Source: Oegoconia quadripuncta
Taxonomy: Eukaryota > Arthropoda > Insecta > Lepidoptera > Autostichidae
Reading direction: 5' to 3'
Assembly (NCBI GenBank): GCA_949316235.1
Contig: OX438741.1
Span: 25,177,324-25,241,323 of the forward strand
Length of the DNA: 64,000 nucleotides
The position numbers and the translations under genes are program-made. Shown in pieces: positions 45,951 to 58,107 of the stretch; the first letter of the stretch is position 1, and the number at the start of each line of letters is the position of its first letter. The notes below the pieces were generated by a model. It saw only the letters and a list, made by a program, of their open reading frames with translations. It did not search any database and was not told the origin of the DNA.

Positions 45951-47714
45951 TAAATTGGACACGTCACGCTAATGGCACTATGAACGCAGTGACATCTACT
46001 TATTCTGGAAGTGTTAGTCGTCTTGCAGCCGCAGGGAGAATGTTATATACATTGTTAAGCTAAGTTTTTAGGGGCAATCCAAACAATCCATAGAATGTAA
46101 ATTATTCTTCATTACCATTACTGTCACTCCACCAGTTCGTATGTGTGTATATAAATACACCATTACCAGACATTTCATTGAGAGGTGTATTCCTATTTGA
46201 ATTGTGGACTTCCACACATGTGTTCGTTGTAAAGATATAAGGTTCAAAGTATGCAACTTAATACATGCTAGGAACCCTAAATTGATGCCTATCCGACATA
46301 CACTTGCCTGGCTATTAGAGGATGATAATATTGCACATACCATAAATTTTTGAGGCACCAAACAGTTTTTATTCTTATCTCTAATGACCTCTAACTGGCT
46401 TTGGAATCCATAAATACTTTATTCTTTATTGTATAAATATGATTACGTTATGTTTCTCATTTCAATATATTTATTATTATATATAAATAATAGCCTTAAG
46501 CTAAAAATAATTTTCGACTTCGGTTATACTTTATACCATACCTTAATTTAGAATTAAATCCAGAGAGGCGGTTTCATTGAGCCGTAAGCTAAATCTGATT
46601 TCTAATGCATGCTTTACAATCAGTTGACACGTAAAAGCTAAGCTTTTATGAGAATACCTAATTAATGTTGGTTTACCACAGTTTGGGTGTTAATACTACC
46701 GCATCGATGTTACAATCAATGTCGATCGCGAAGATGTAGTGGTTTAGTATAACCGATGTTTGCGACTCATGTTTTACACATCGATTGATCTAAAGGCGAT
46801 CGAACAAAGCTGAATAAAGTTTCATCTAGCTAAACAAAACCAACGATCATTAAAGCCAAATATCTTCGAAACGGATAAAGGGTCGATAGGTCGTCAGAGG
46901 TCCATCCTGCTCAATCACGTGCATGTTTGTATAAGTCTATATCGCTCATTCCGCTTCTCGCGCACCCAAAAACGTAGGAATTTCCCATTTATTACGAAAG
47001 TAAAGTATATTTTGAAAATGTTAAACATCTTATCACTACAAGATCATATTCGGTTTATTACTCAAAAATTCGTGATTCTACATCAAGTACTTACGTAAAG
47101 CTAGCCGTTTATTTGTACTTTCAGACGTAACTTTAAGTTAAGGGATAAGTCCGTCCGTTATGCTTATTCTTATTCTGTATCAATGCAAAATTAATGTATT
47201 GCCTTTTTGTACAATAAAGCGTTTACAAACAAACAAACTTTTGGATTTTTTTTCTATCGAGAAAATTTCATGGGATCGTGTTTTCGAAACACATGATCAC
47301 TAGCATAAGTCCTGTATTTTATTATGTATTAATACACAGTGAATGTTTAGCACATTATTAATCAACGAATGTAGTAAACTGCAGTTGTATGGAATCCATA
47401 TTATATGGGAATCACGAACAGGAAGAATCGCGTTTGTGTAATGGATCGCATAATTCAACGGGACTGATTCTAAGCCACTTGAGTTTAATCGCCCCAGAAA
47501 TCCCCGAGATTAATCATAGATATCGTACAATTGAACATTTAGAAAATCCCTGAAAAACTATGATATTATCCAAATAACTGAAAAACATGAAGTATCTTCG
47601 GAATGGCTGCACCGATTTTCATCAAACATGACTAAGAAGCTTTCCACTCGTTTAGTCTATAATATAAAAAAAAATGCACATAATCGCACTACGTATTCAT
47701 CCGAAGAAAGGCTG
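45951..47714. other. No gene seen; LINE tail scrap at 47200-47240
   Basis: TTTTTGTACAATAAAGCGTT then ACAAACAAACAAAC. A CAAATATCTTCGAAACGGAT segment at 46859 belongs to a dispersed repeat. Confidence 0.4.
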
Positions 47715-47733
47715 GACACACACACACACACAC
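47715..47733. repeat. (CA)n microsatellite
   Basis: Nine to ten CA units. Confidence 0.95.
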
Positions 47734-47822
47734 AATGCCGTCAGACACAACACCCGTGTTTTTGTCAGGGGTTAAAACCAGCGATTATAGAATCCACCGA
47801 TCGATCAATGTTAAAGTGATGT

Positions 47823-47863
47823 AATACCCTTAAACAGATGTTCATCATCTGTTTAAGGGTATT
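47823..47863. repeat. Perfect palindrome, 18-bp arms
   Basis: AATACCCTTAAACAGATG, loop TTCAT, complement CATCTGTTTAAGGGTATT. Confidence 0.97.
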
Positions 47864-47871
47864 CCTTCATT

Positions 47872-48056
47872 CATCATCCGAACAGCCAAGGCATCGAATT
47901 CCCTTCCGGCGTCAGTCTTTCCTGAATCCTACAACCATAGGAACTTCAAGAGCAGAGTGAATAGGCATTTACTGGGATCGCGTGCTTTATATTCGACCAC
48001 ATCGTTACTTTCCATCAGGTGAGATTGTGGTCAAACGCGAATCCAGTCAATCATAA
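47872..48056 (+). pseudogene. LINE ORF2 C-terminal fragment with A-tail
   Basis: Open frame: IIRTAKASNSLPASVFPESY, then NHRNFKSRVNRHLLGSRAL and a stop, then GTGGTCAAACGCGAATCCAG and ATCATAAAAAAAA. The LPASVFPESYN...FK..V..HLL pattern is the usual C-terminus of CR1/Jockey-like polymerases. It is 5'-truncated. Confidence 0.75.
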
Positions 48057-48096
48057 AAAAAACGTCCGCTATTATTTAGGTGCACTGGCTAGTGCT

Positions 48097-48144
48097 AGAT
48101 CACACATCTGCTAAGATCTAGTGATCCTAGCAGATGTGTGATCT
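48097..48144. repeat. Perfect palindrome, 17-bp arms
   Basis: AGATCACACATCTGCTA, 14-base loop, TAGCAGATGTGTGATCT. Only the right arm has a counterpart in duplication copy B. Confidence 0.97.
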
Positions 48145-48174
48145 TTATGCAGTAATCAAGTAGTGACTTATAAC

Positions 48175-48299
48175 AAATAGATTAGCCTTATCTATTTTAC
48201 TTGTTAGTGAACAAGTAAAATAGATAAGGCTAATCTATTTATTATATTATCTATTTTACTTGTTAGTGAACAAGTAAAATAGATAAGGCTAATCTATTT
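48175..48299. repeat. Perfect 31-bp palindrome plus tandem second hairpin
   Basis: Arms 48175-48205 and 48210-48240 are exact complements around AGTG. The right arm is repeated directly at 48269-48299, preceded by 16 bases of its complement (48249-48264) and the same AGTG loop. Copy B has only one, decayed arm. Confidence 0.97.
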
Positions 48300-48539
48300 G
48301 TTATATCATAGGACTCACTAAAGGTCAATAAATAGACAGCATAAACCAAATGGAAATACACATATAACAAACAAGCAAAAACATGTTAAATGTTCAGTTT
48401 ATCTTTACGGGGTCATGTTTTTATCCAACCAAGGTTTATTACATACAATACGTAATATTTATCCACTTTCTTATCAAGAAGCGATTGTCTACCGAAGAAT
48501 AGTGAGATCCGGTACAGAAGTGAAAAGGAAATTTGTAAG

Positions 48540-48850
48540 TATGTAATATAATAATAGCTTTTTATTAAAAAATATAAAAGTTTAAAGTTTTGCCATCCAG
48601 CGAGGTAATGCAGCCAACATCTTGGGGACTCTCCCACACGGGCCGAACCTGTGTCACCTTCTAAACTAATTGATGAGGCGGCACAGGCTCTTTACATTAG
48701 TTGTACTTGTTAGGTTTATATGTGCGTTTATTTTGTAAAATTGGTAGTAGTATAATATAGAATTTTATTTTATCTTATTAGGTAGTTATTAAGTTCCGTG
48801 TTTATTCTTTAGATCCGTAATTAATAAAACATTTGACCATTCTGTAAAAT
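48540..48850. repeat. Copy A-specific insertion, LINE-like
   Basis: Absent between the matching flanks in copy B (around 62220). It contains GCCATCCAGCGAGGTAATGC ... CGGGCCGAACCTGTGTCACC; the coding phase is unclear. Confidence 0.45.
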
Positions 48851-49101
48851 AATTAAAGTTTAAAAACTTGAAGTGAAGATTTTGTGAACTAAAAGAAATA
48901 AACAATTGGAATTGAATTGAATTGGAGATCCATACTAAACGTGGTTACAGAATGGTTTACTTTGTATGGGCAATCTAAATTTTTTGATCGAATTCGGCTA
49001 TGGTTCCTAGTGGAAAGTGGTTAATCAGAAATGGAGTCACACTGTAAACATGAAATTATACGAATTAAATTTCACTCAGTAGATGTCCAATCTAAAATCC
49101 G

Positions 49102-49107
49102 TTTAAT
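49102..49107 (-). terminator. Possible ATTAAA polyadenylation signal of Cyt-b5-r
   Basis: ATTAAA on the minus strand, about 70 bases past the stop at 49175. No AATAAA lies closer. Confidence 0.3.
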
Positions 49108-49174
49108 GAATGATAAATCACTATGTAATCCCTTACCTACGTCTTTTTTAATTTCTCTCTTTTTCACTTAAATC

Positions 49175-52100
49175 TCATTCGTCCAAGACATTGGGCTCTG
49201 TTTTTAAAGTCATTTTGATTTGTCCAATAAAGAGATCCAAAGAATCCGACATTACATGTTTAGTTCTGAATTCGTCGCATGTTTTCAAAAATACTGGATA
49301 CAGATGTGGTAGCACAGCGTGGTCGAGTGTGGGGAAAAGGTGATGCAACGCATGATCACCGAAGAATGTCATCACCTTGAAGAGATTTCCATTTATATCT
49401 GTTCGATCCATCACTGCCATTAATTCAAAAATTCCCCAATCTGGATTCGGGTCGCTGAAAAATTCACAATATAATAATTTCAGATGCAAAGGAATACGAA
49501 AAAATTTATTCTTGTAAATTTACTTGAAATATACCGTATTTGGTCCCCATCCTTGAATATTTTTGGATGATGATGAGCAGCATTTGAGCCGATATTGTAG
49601 AATATGAAACTACCAGTACAATTTATCCACAGCCACATAATGAATGCATCATAGAGAGTAACGCCACTGGCGAGATACATCCATATAGGCAGGAGGAACC
49701 CAACTCCGTCATGCCAGCGATAATGTTGGGTAAAAAAGCCTTTGCGTAAGAAATTCTGTAGAAATCTGTAACAATGTAATACGTCTGATAACTGGGTTAC
49801 AGTAATATTATGTTATAACTGAATAAACGATGTCTGTTTTTACGATATACCTATTTAAAGATAATATTGGTTCATTAATTACTCACCTTTTAACGAAAGA
49901 TAGGAGAAAGGTAAATGGAAATAGTAACATTTCAATCAAGAATGCAAATTTGGTAAAAAATGGTACATCTTTTCTTGGATTCCAGAAAATAATTGGTTCA
50001 AATGCACTAATTTCTAAATCCATCAGAGTATTAGGAAATAGATGATGAGACAGCGCGTGGGATACTCGAAAATCTCTGAAAAAGAACGTGGAGTTTATTT
50101 TATTTAATACGATAATTTAATCTTTATACTAGATAACATGATTGTATGTCGCGATATATATCCCACTGACTGCATCTGTCGCTACAGCTTCATTTTTTAC
50201 AGATACTGTCATATTTATATCTATAAATTCAATTCGTTCACACCTTTATGGCTTATCGGATCGGGTCAGAATGCAGAATCCGTGTGAGTGACGGTCGCAT
50301 GACATTTTTTAATCCCTTCGAGAAACGACTTGTCTTTGACAACGTTGTGTGTGTATTTGTGAGTGTCCAGTCTTTAACCCGGCGTATCTATTCTAAATAG
50401 TGCGTAGTCCGATTTGAGTGCAGTTTTTTTATGCTATAAAACAGGTTCTTAGCCATATTTGATGAAAATCGGTTCAACGCCGTTTCGAAGATATTTAACT
50501 TTTAACACAGTTGCTTTGTATACCTGAATGATACTATTATACTTAGCTCCCTCGGTGGTTTTCTAAATTATCAATTTATGTAAAAATCTTATTCAAAATT
50601 GTAGTAAAAATAATATATTCTAATTAAAAATATGTCAATGAAATGAAACTAGGACTATTTTAACGTTTTGTACTGCGCTTGACGAAAGGCGTTGACATTA
50701 ACTAAACGCAATCGATCCCTTGAATTAGAGAGATGTATAGTATCACATTTGCGACGGTGATAAGATCGCGGGAAAATCGGTCACATACCGTTGCGTATGC
50801 ATACGACGGTATATGACCAATGACATACGATCGAAATCGCATGCCACCGGTTTTCCGGGACAAACTCACATGCCTGGCCTTTATATCCCCACTAATGCCA
50901 TGATCCTGTAGTTGTCATATGATGTCATGTGAAAATTTACAAAACCCCCTACAATTTTGATGAAACAAATGATTGTACCGTCCCGGTAGACGAGTACAAA
51001 AGGTAGTGCTAAAACATGAACGTATCGCGCGAAGAAGAAGAGCGGATTTAATCTTAAATAAAAAAAAAATTAGAAACCCTCGAAAGATATCCATCCTCGA
51101 AAGATAATCATCCAAATACACCAAAAAACTGTGTTTAAACACAGTTCAGTTTTAAAGCTGAATGTCTTCAAAGCGGCTTAACCGATTTTCATCGAACAAC
51201 CTTTCCCCTCGTTTAGTCTTTCATATAAAAAACCCCGTACTCAAATCGGACCATGCATGTTCTGCAGCTGGTTATTTAGCCTGCAAAATTAGAAGCTGTA
51301 TGTCGGACGACACATTAGATATTTTATGCTTTTTACGAGGCTACTTCCAAAATTTTGAGGAATAATTTTAATTGAATTACTTATTTTTTTAATTTTCACA
51401 GAAAAAACGAGACTGATTAATAAAAGTTATTACTTTTTAAATGATTATTAATAAATACATAAAATTTCGAATTATTTTTGTATTAAATGCTATATTTTTG
51501 TGTCAATTTTTAACAAACATATAATCTCGGTTTCGCCAAAGTCTCCAGAGATCGCATTCCCTACTTTCCACCAAAGAACTATAGAACTGCATCTTGTTAT
51601 GGCGATGGCCTCATGTGTGCATTTCTGTATATTGCGAAGGTGAACTATAGAGGTTTTTCAAGCATTAATCTTTTAATGTTTGGAACACTGAAACACTTTA
51701 GTTTGTTATATGTCTGACCACCTTATTTGGGATAAAGGTCGTGTTGACTTTATGTATGTTATTTAAGTAAAAATTTTAATACCTGTAAGACCATAAACTG
51801 AAGTTGAATAGATACATTCGCCAATTACTCCTTCTATGAATATAGTTGTGTGCTGCCACTGTCAACCAGGCCAAAGCGAAAGATGCCATTAAATATGATA
51901 CCATCACCACCCAATAGTTCGTAGACCAACAAGCGAAGGCTGACGCTATAAACAAAGTAGAGAGTAGTCCATCTGTAATCATGTCCGCACTTCTTGCTGT
52001 TGTCTTTGGTACATTCTTGAGTTCTTCCACTACATTTCTTTTCAGAGTACGATAAAATCCATCATCTTTAAATGTAAAAGGCGAATTTCTTGGAGTTTTT

Positions 52101-52989
52101 GCATCCCGGACATAGTATTTTTCAAGTATTTTGTATACAGATGGATTGAAGTGATGAGTTTCAAACGCTTCTGTTATATCTGTGCCCTGTGAATAATATA
52201 GGAAATATTACAATTTTGAATGTACAAAATTTTAACACTCGTTTACTTATAAGGATAATATTTTAATATTTTTAAAAGCGCCGTCGCGTGTAAGACACAG
52301 GTGTACAGTTAACACAGTGCATTATTTATAATAGACTCTAGTGTTCCGCGGACTACGCATTCTACTTTTTATAATAGACTCTACAAATTAACACTAAAAC
52401 GCGTCAGTCGCGACACACATGGCTTTACAATTGCCAATTATAAGCAGGCAAATTACCTTACGCAGACCAACATCAACATCAACTCTACACATCTACTACG
52501 AACATCCAACTTAAGTCCGGAACTACATTAGAATTTCCTATTTTTTACAACGACCATTGACGGCCGTCTAGTCCGAAAAAATAATGCACTATTAAATATA
52601 GTTATAACTCTGGCAAGAGATTTTATAAACCTCCCATTCCCTGACTCGAAATTCTTTACACTACTCTAAATACACAATTCGAAATATTTTCCTTGATAAA
52701 AGGAATAATTAGCTATGTCAGCCGATTGGATTACCTTAGTGAGCTCCAGCCACTCCTCACCACCGGGGTGCTTCTTAACGAAATCAGTCAAATCATAAAT
52801 CCCATTGTTAACTCGCCACAAGCCTTCTGCTCCGTCGTCCATAGCTTTTCCGATCAGCCATTGTACCGGATCTCTAAGTCCCTCGTCTCTTAAAGAGGGA
52901 TACTTCAATTGAGGAAAACTAACGTGAGTCTTTTTCTCTAAAGCTCTTCGATGTGCGGTTTCTAAATATTCCGAGTCTTTAGGTGCCAT
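49175..52989 (-). CDS. Cyt-b5-r: Cytochrome b5-related protein (b5-desaturase fusion), five exons, 452 aa
   Basis: Membrane protein joining an N-terminal cytochrome b5 domain to a fatty-acid-desaturase-like domain; the natural substrate in insects is unsettled. Coding exons on the minus strand: 52735-52989, 51783-52186, 49887-50075, 49535-49765, 49175-49454. All introns are GT-AG and phases match (0, 2, 2, 2). The b5 heme ligands are H74 in HPGG (74-77) and a histidine at 96/97 in FETHHFNP. Histidine boxes: HNYIH (198-202), HALSHH (226-231), AAHHHP (347-349) and HALHH (394-398). Hydrophobic segments lie about 150-197 and 265-345. Length agrees with insect members (about 435-455). The start is the first ATG, AAAATGGC, upstream of the b5 domain. 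A 4.9-kb transposon ends about 265 bp upstream, and a partial second copy lies at 63253-63843. Confidence 0.93.
50779..50818. repeat. Palindrome in Cyt-b5-r intron 2
   Basis: GGTCACATACCGTTGCGTAT / GCATACGACGGTATATGACC, nearly perfect, centred on TATGCATA; flanked by a second, wider inverted pair (GGGAAAATCGGT, ACCGGTTTTCC). Confidence 0.85.
51561..51752 (+). repeat. Dispersed repeat D fragment
   Basis: GCGATGGCCTCATGTGTGCA, TTTCTGTATATTGCGAAGGT, TCAAGCATTAATCTTT and TTATTTGGGATAAAGGTCGT follow the order of 34150-34352. Confidence 0.6.
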
Positions 52990-53254
52990 TTTAGAATACG
53001 TAAATAACCGACTAATAGAAAATCATTTGGGTACAGCACAACCGCTCTCACTACAAGTTGACCTCTTTCTGATAACAGATTCAAATGTGATTGTCTTAAA
53101 TACTGATATTAATTCTACATCAAAACAATAGCCATATCACGAGAAACCCCTTTGCACTTGATATCTTACACTGCGATTACATAAATAGCAGACGAGATGA
53201 TTTTACATTTGTCAATTTAAAAACACGTGTACTGTGTTCTTTCTTCTCATATGT

Positions 53255-53282
53255 CGTCGGCTTATTGCAAGAACTCATTAAC
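53255..53282 (+). repeat. Left TIR of the 4.88-kb transposon
   Basis: Starts CGTCGGCTTATTGCAAGAAC and ends TCATTAAC; one mismatch to the right TIR. Confidence 0.9.
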
Positions 53283-53577
53283 CGACCGATTCACTTTTAG
53301 GAGTAAAACTACTTTTTAGTACGTGTTAGTTAAGGATTGTATTGCTTTGCCCATAACATCGTTAATATAATGCCTGAAATAAAAACACCACTGTTGTATC
53401 ATTGGTCAATACATCTACTAATAGAAATGAGTCAGATTTACTGGTCCTACTATACACACTTTTTTTTAAAAACTAAAAATAAAAAGTTAATGATTTCTGG
53501 CAAACGTGGGTTTGTTTGGGGAGTCAATTAATTATTTAAAAAAATTAACTAAAACATCAACATTTTGTAGCGAAATG

Positions 53578-53583
53578 TTTATT
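53578..53583 (-). terminator. AATAAA signal downstream of the DUF7869-type gene
   Basis: AATAAA on the minus strand, about 390 bases past the stop and still inside the transposon. The distance is long, so an alternative site may be used. Confidence 0.35.
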
Positions 53584-53974
53584 TAAAAACAAGCAATCTC
53601 AGAAAAACAAATAAAATTTTTCATTAAACAATCTTTACACAAGAAACTGCAATCGTCTACAGTGTCTTGAAATTTAAAGACAATGGACAATGGAAATTGT
53701 AGCTTTTGCTGCAATTTTATATAAAACGTTCATAACGTACTATAATTTTTACAAAATATTTAGTAACAATCTACTGTTTTATTAACAATCACTTACTTAA
53801 ACAATATAAAAATTAGCTTACGACAAACTCAGTCTCGAAAGTTTCAAAACAGTCTTATGTTTTTGGATAAGGTATTACAACAACAAAAAAACATTATTAG
53901 AACCTCTTAAACAATTAAATAAAATAAAAAGTAGTTACTGAGCTTAAAACACACAAAAAAAACCAACCATGTTT

Positions 53975-56900
53975 CTAATTTTCCGTATCGGAAATCTCTT
54001 CTTCTGGGATAAAATCTGGGCCTTCTTTGTCAGGTAAACTTTCGTACCATGGGTGTAGTTCTGCAGGTATAATCTTTTCGTTGCACATTTTTAATAGATC
54101 TCTTTTCTTGGATTTAGTTATTGGAAGCTTATTGCTATACGCTTTTTTAAGAGAATAGTTGTTGTAATCAAAATCATCTTTGATTACTTCAGGCTTGCGT
54201 TTTCTCAGATTTATTGAATTAGAAACAGCTGGTGTTTGTTTATCCGATATGTCGAGTTCTTTATAATCAGAAATGTAGTCATATCTATAGAGAACTACAT
54301 TAGGGCGTTTTTTCTCAAACCTGAAACATTTCACCTTTAGCCATTGCACCTTTCGTCCTTCGGTGTCAATTATTCTATTGACCATTAAGTGGTTTTTCAA
54401 TTCTTTTAGATCCAGGATATCAGTATGGCTCATCACAATAGGTTCATAAGGCTTCTTTGGTGTCTTTTTCTTATCTAACTTTCGGTTCGATCTAGCCAAC
54501 CTTATGACATTACAGAGATCAATTATTGAATAAATTGGCATAAGACGCATCTGATGTTCAATAGCGCTATGTATACTATCGACCTCCATGTGTGTGTGTC
54601 CCGATTCTAAATACTTATGTTCGATCGCCTGTAGATGGGTAGTTTGAACTGCGTATAACATTAAGCATAACAGGAACTGGTTACGATTTTGGCCCCCGCA
54701 GGTATCAGAGAATATGGATATTTCGGTAACTGTAGCCGGTAGACGTTGGATCCATAGGTACAGTGCAGTTCCCACTTCATCGCTTCCTTTTTTTCCATCC
54801 ACTTCAGACCATAGGTAGCAGATACCATCATTTGGGGATCGCGCTTCATAAATAGTAGCATTATACACGTTTAATTTACGAAGGTAGTAAAGCAGAGAAA
54901 CATCACTACTTGGCAAATGCAACACTTTCTGTAAGTCAATCGTGATGGAGTTAAAATTGTCATCTTCATTCGCCCGAACTTTATCCATCTCTTTAGCTTT
55001 TCGGCTCTGTTCTTTCAGAGACATGTGCTCATCATACTTTTGCTGCCAAACAGTTAAGTCGGAAGCATTTTCTTCTTTGGCGCGGTTATATTTATGACAC
55101 GTCAAACATTGGTCTTTTTTCGGATGATGAAAATCTAGATTATACTGAGTACAAAAAAGTTTGCGGTATACGTTTATGGATACGGGTGTTTTAGATCCAT
55201 CACTAGTACATTTTTCTATGTACAGTTCGTACATTTTAGGTATGGAAAGAGTGGTATCTAAATACTTTTTAGACGAAGTTTTTCTGCAGTAATGTGACTC
55301 CATGGTGGGAAAAGACTCGATGTGATTTTTGATGAATTGTACATCTTCATCTTTGGTTTTATTGACTGGTTCGTGCTTACCACGTCTATCCTGTCCTTCG
55401 AAAGAACCTGATGTTCCCATTTCCGAAAATGCTTTATGGATCGGGCCATTCGAAATACAAAGAGTGTTTTTGAAAAAATTTTCACATACCCTGATCTTTT
55501 GACCGTCCTGTTCAAAATAATAGGAGCGAGATGTAGTCCTCTTCCTGGTGGCATTTACAAAGCGTCTTTGAGGCGCCTGTGCATTAACGTTCTTGAGTAT
55601 GAAATCTTTCTGACGAGAATAATCTGATAGTGCCCAGTAAGACTTACAAATTTCCTTTCGGTCCTGCTCAGGAAATTTTAGCAAGCAATTTAGTTTACAC
55701 TTACACTCTCCAGATTTAGGTGCTTTGGGAGGCTGTTCCTGCCTTTTATAGTTTTTGTAAGGCAAAGATTGTGAACGATTCCTTCTTTGCGCATTTCGAT
55801 CATAAGTGTCCTCTCTTCGTTTATGCCATCTGGTAGTCTTGATTTTTTTTGGCGGAACAACTTCTACGTCAACGTCAATATTATCGCTGCTGTCATCCGA
55901 TTTATTTTCTGCGGGTACATCTTCAGGATTCTGCCAGTCAGGATCAGCAACCGAGTCATCCTACAAGATCAAAAAACAAGTAAGTATCCAAGTAATTAGG
56001 TATTGTGAAGATGTGAGTGCGTGTGTGCATGGTTGTGTGTGTATGTGAGAATGTGAACGTGTGTTTAGGTACAAAGGTTTTGTAGATAGTGTGAGCAGTA
56101 AGTGTGGGAGTAGACCATCTACGTCTGCCTATCCCTTAACGATCTCTATGAATGCGGTATATCAAGTAGTCATACTTTATAGGTAAGTACTTACAGTTAA
56201 ATACAAGTCATCGTCTAGGGACACCACTTCGCGATAGATTCGATTATATGGTGGGCTGATATTTTCAGAAACATTGTCTATAATCTGAAAGAGAAAAAGT
56301 ACAGTGTCACTTGTTGCTAATTGAAAATGGATATATATTTTTTTAATTCATAAGTCGTAAAGGTTCTTACATCTGATAAGACCTTGAGGATGACTTTATT
56401 TTCTTCTACTTCCGTTTCATTTTTCAGATTTCCTTTGTTTTGGGATACTGGCCGTGAAGGCGGCGGCGTACCTTCGATAATATCAATTGAGCACTGAAAA
56501 AAGTCATAAAAATTTCAACATAAAGTAAGTATAATATCTAGCAAGTAATTACCAGAACCAGAAGGAGAAAGAGCTGGCATCAGAGAAGGAGGTAAGTGGG
56601 TCTACTTTTCTACTCCAACTTATCAAATAAACCCAGGTAATCTTACCACGCAAGCAGCAAGCAAAGTAGCAAGAAAGTAAATAAGGTAGATAGATAAGTT
56701 TTAAAACATCTCACAACCTAAGCCTGGTGCCTATAATACAATCAAAGTTGCCTTAGGCCCTATAGGTACTAGGTCTAAGTATACAGGTATATAAACGACT
56801 TACACTCGTCAATGAGCTATCACTTCCTGAAAGCTTTCTTTTTCGTTCATCACAACAGCCAGTTGCTGGAGGCAAGACGTCCTGTCAATGAAAATACCAC

Positions 56901-57483
56901 CTTTAATAAACGAAGGTACTAAGTACCATATTAGATTTTGTAGATAGGTACCTAGGTATCATCAGATGTATTGGTAGTGAATGCGTACCTACCAGATCAA
57001 TTAACAAGCGACATAATAGAACGAGGTAAGTACCTATACCTAATACATCGAGGTAATCCTTCGCGAAGCAAGAAAGTAAGTAGATAGGTAGGCGCTATAC
57101 ACATACATGCATTATGTAGATGGAAAAATTCCAAAAAGCAGTACCTAGATGTGTAGGTAAGCCGGTGTACTTATTTTAGGTATGTAATTATATAGACAGA
57201 AAAGAGGATCACGAAATGTATGGTAGTGGTCTCATTTTAAATTCATCACAAAAATGTTAAATGTAAAAATACTAACATTTTCCGTTGACGCTTCCTTGAA
57301 ATTATCACGGTTTTCAATGTTCTCCTTATTGAAGTTCAATTGCTCTAACATCTGTCTTCCCCGCCCTTGTTTAAAATTTTTGTTTCGCTGCATTTTGGAA
57401 GAAATCATTATCTGCATGGAACACACGTATTGCGCATCGCATCCCGGAGTGGACTGAACAGCAAGCAGCGCCCGCGCGACCAC
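53975..57483 (-). CDS. DUF7869-type transposase-like protein, five exons, about 800 aa
   Basis: Encoded by the transposon and most likely its transposase. Minus-strand exons: start region to 57277, 56804-56881, 56371-56493, 56195-56284, 53975-55960; introns are GT-AG and all phase 0. The start is uncertain: ATG at 57483, 57417, 57408 or 57393; I favour 57393, giving about 797 aa. The first exons are polar and low in motifs. The last exon runs through a Cys-rich start (CKCKLNCLLKF), IRVCENFFKNTL, RGKH, SFPTMESHYCR, KYLDTTLS, and HHPKKDQCLTCHKY. A likely RNase H-fold core follows: SITIDLQK (D), IFSDTCGGQNRN (D), and GHTHMEVDSIHSAIEHQ (E). The order is typical of a large insect and cnidarian family annotated DUF7869 (recalled). 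The frame is open. The 596-codon stretch usually called starts at a TTG within exon 5, not at a real start. Confidence 0.8.
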
Positions 57484-57560
57484 CTACATCACCCCGCACG
57501 GACCGCTCTTCCCCGCGTGCAAACATTCGCCGTTTCCACTCTTGAATTAAATCACTAAGC
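57400..57560 (-). promoter_or_regulatory. GC-rich 5' region of the DUF7869-type gene
   Basis: CGCCCGCGCGACCACCTACA ... CCCCGCGTGCAAAC is a sharp GC-rich, CpG-rich patch in AT-rich DNA, at the presumed first exon. It is a plausible promoter or 5' UTR; no TATA box is obvious. Confidence 0.35.
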
Positions 57561-58107
57561 CACAATCGAATAAACCACAAAGTTTGCAAGAAGTTGTTAT
57601 CTTCTTTTAATTTAAATTCAATCATTAAAATTGCTTGAATGTAGTAATTAAATACTCATTAAATGCAAATAATGATTTTAGGCAAATCTGAACCAGCGTT
57701 AGTTAAAACGTTTAAAAAATATATAAAAGTCATTAAGATTACTTACTGAACAATTGTGATAGACTTGGTATTACATAAACTAACTAAATGCCATAAATTA
57801 ATATTAACGACACTTAATTAAGTCATTTTATGCTACACATATTTCGATAATGTTAATTAAAATGTTAAAATGAATTCTGTTAATTTTTATTTCGCGTTTT
57901 AGACAGAAAAACCAATTATAAATAATAACTTACATGGCTTAGTGATTCTAAGCAAAATCGTGAATTACGAAACTGCAGTTAACGACTTTATGGCTGAGGC
58001 CGTAACAGCTAAAGTTGAATAGATAGAAATTAGTGAGTTTTTGTGTTTTGTAGAGGATGTAAAAATATGTCCATACGTTTAAAAAACGCAGTTAATGATT
58101 TTTTGTA

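Larger units (their letters stand above)
37688..49765. repeat. Segmental duplication, copy A
   Basis: Collinear, same-strand matches with copy B (60509-63843): 37688-38150 with 60509-61060; 39303-39430 with 61072-61205; 40640-40850 with 61365-61795; 48057-48160 and 48300-48540 with 61815-62215; 48850-48900 with 62225-62285; 49140-49765 with 63224-63843. Copy A is 12.1 kb and copy B 3.3 kb because of insertions in A. Confidence 0.85.
50076..51782 (-). other. Intron 2 of Cyt-b5-r, repeat-loaded
   Basis: 1.7 kb against 80-550 bp for the other introns. It holds inverted dispersed repeats (ATCGGTTCAACGCCGTTTCG at 50469; AACCGATTTTCATCGAACAA at 51179), a 40-bp palindrome (50779-50818) and a repeat D fragment (51561-51752). 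Confidence 0.7.

Noticed and set aside
53975..55765. Single-exon 596-aa gene
   Set aside because: The frame begins at a TTG and continues upstream to a good acceptor at 55960; four upstream in-phase exons make it part of a longer gene.
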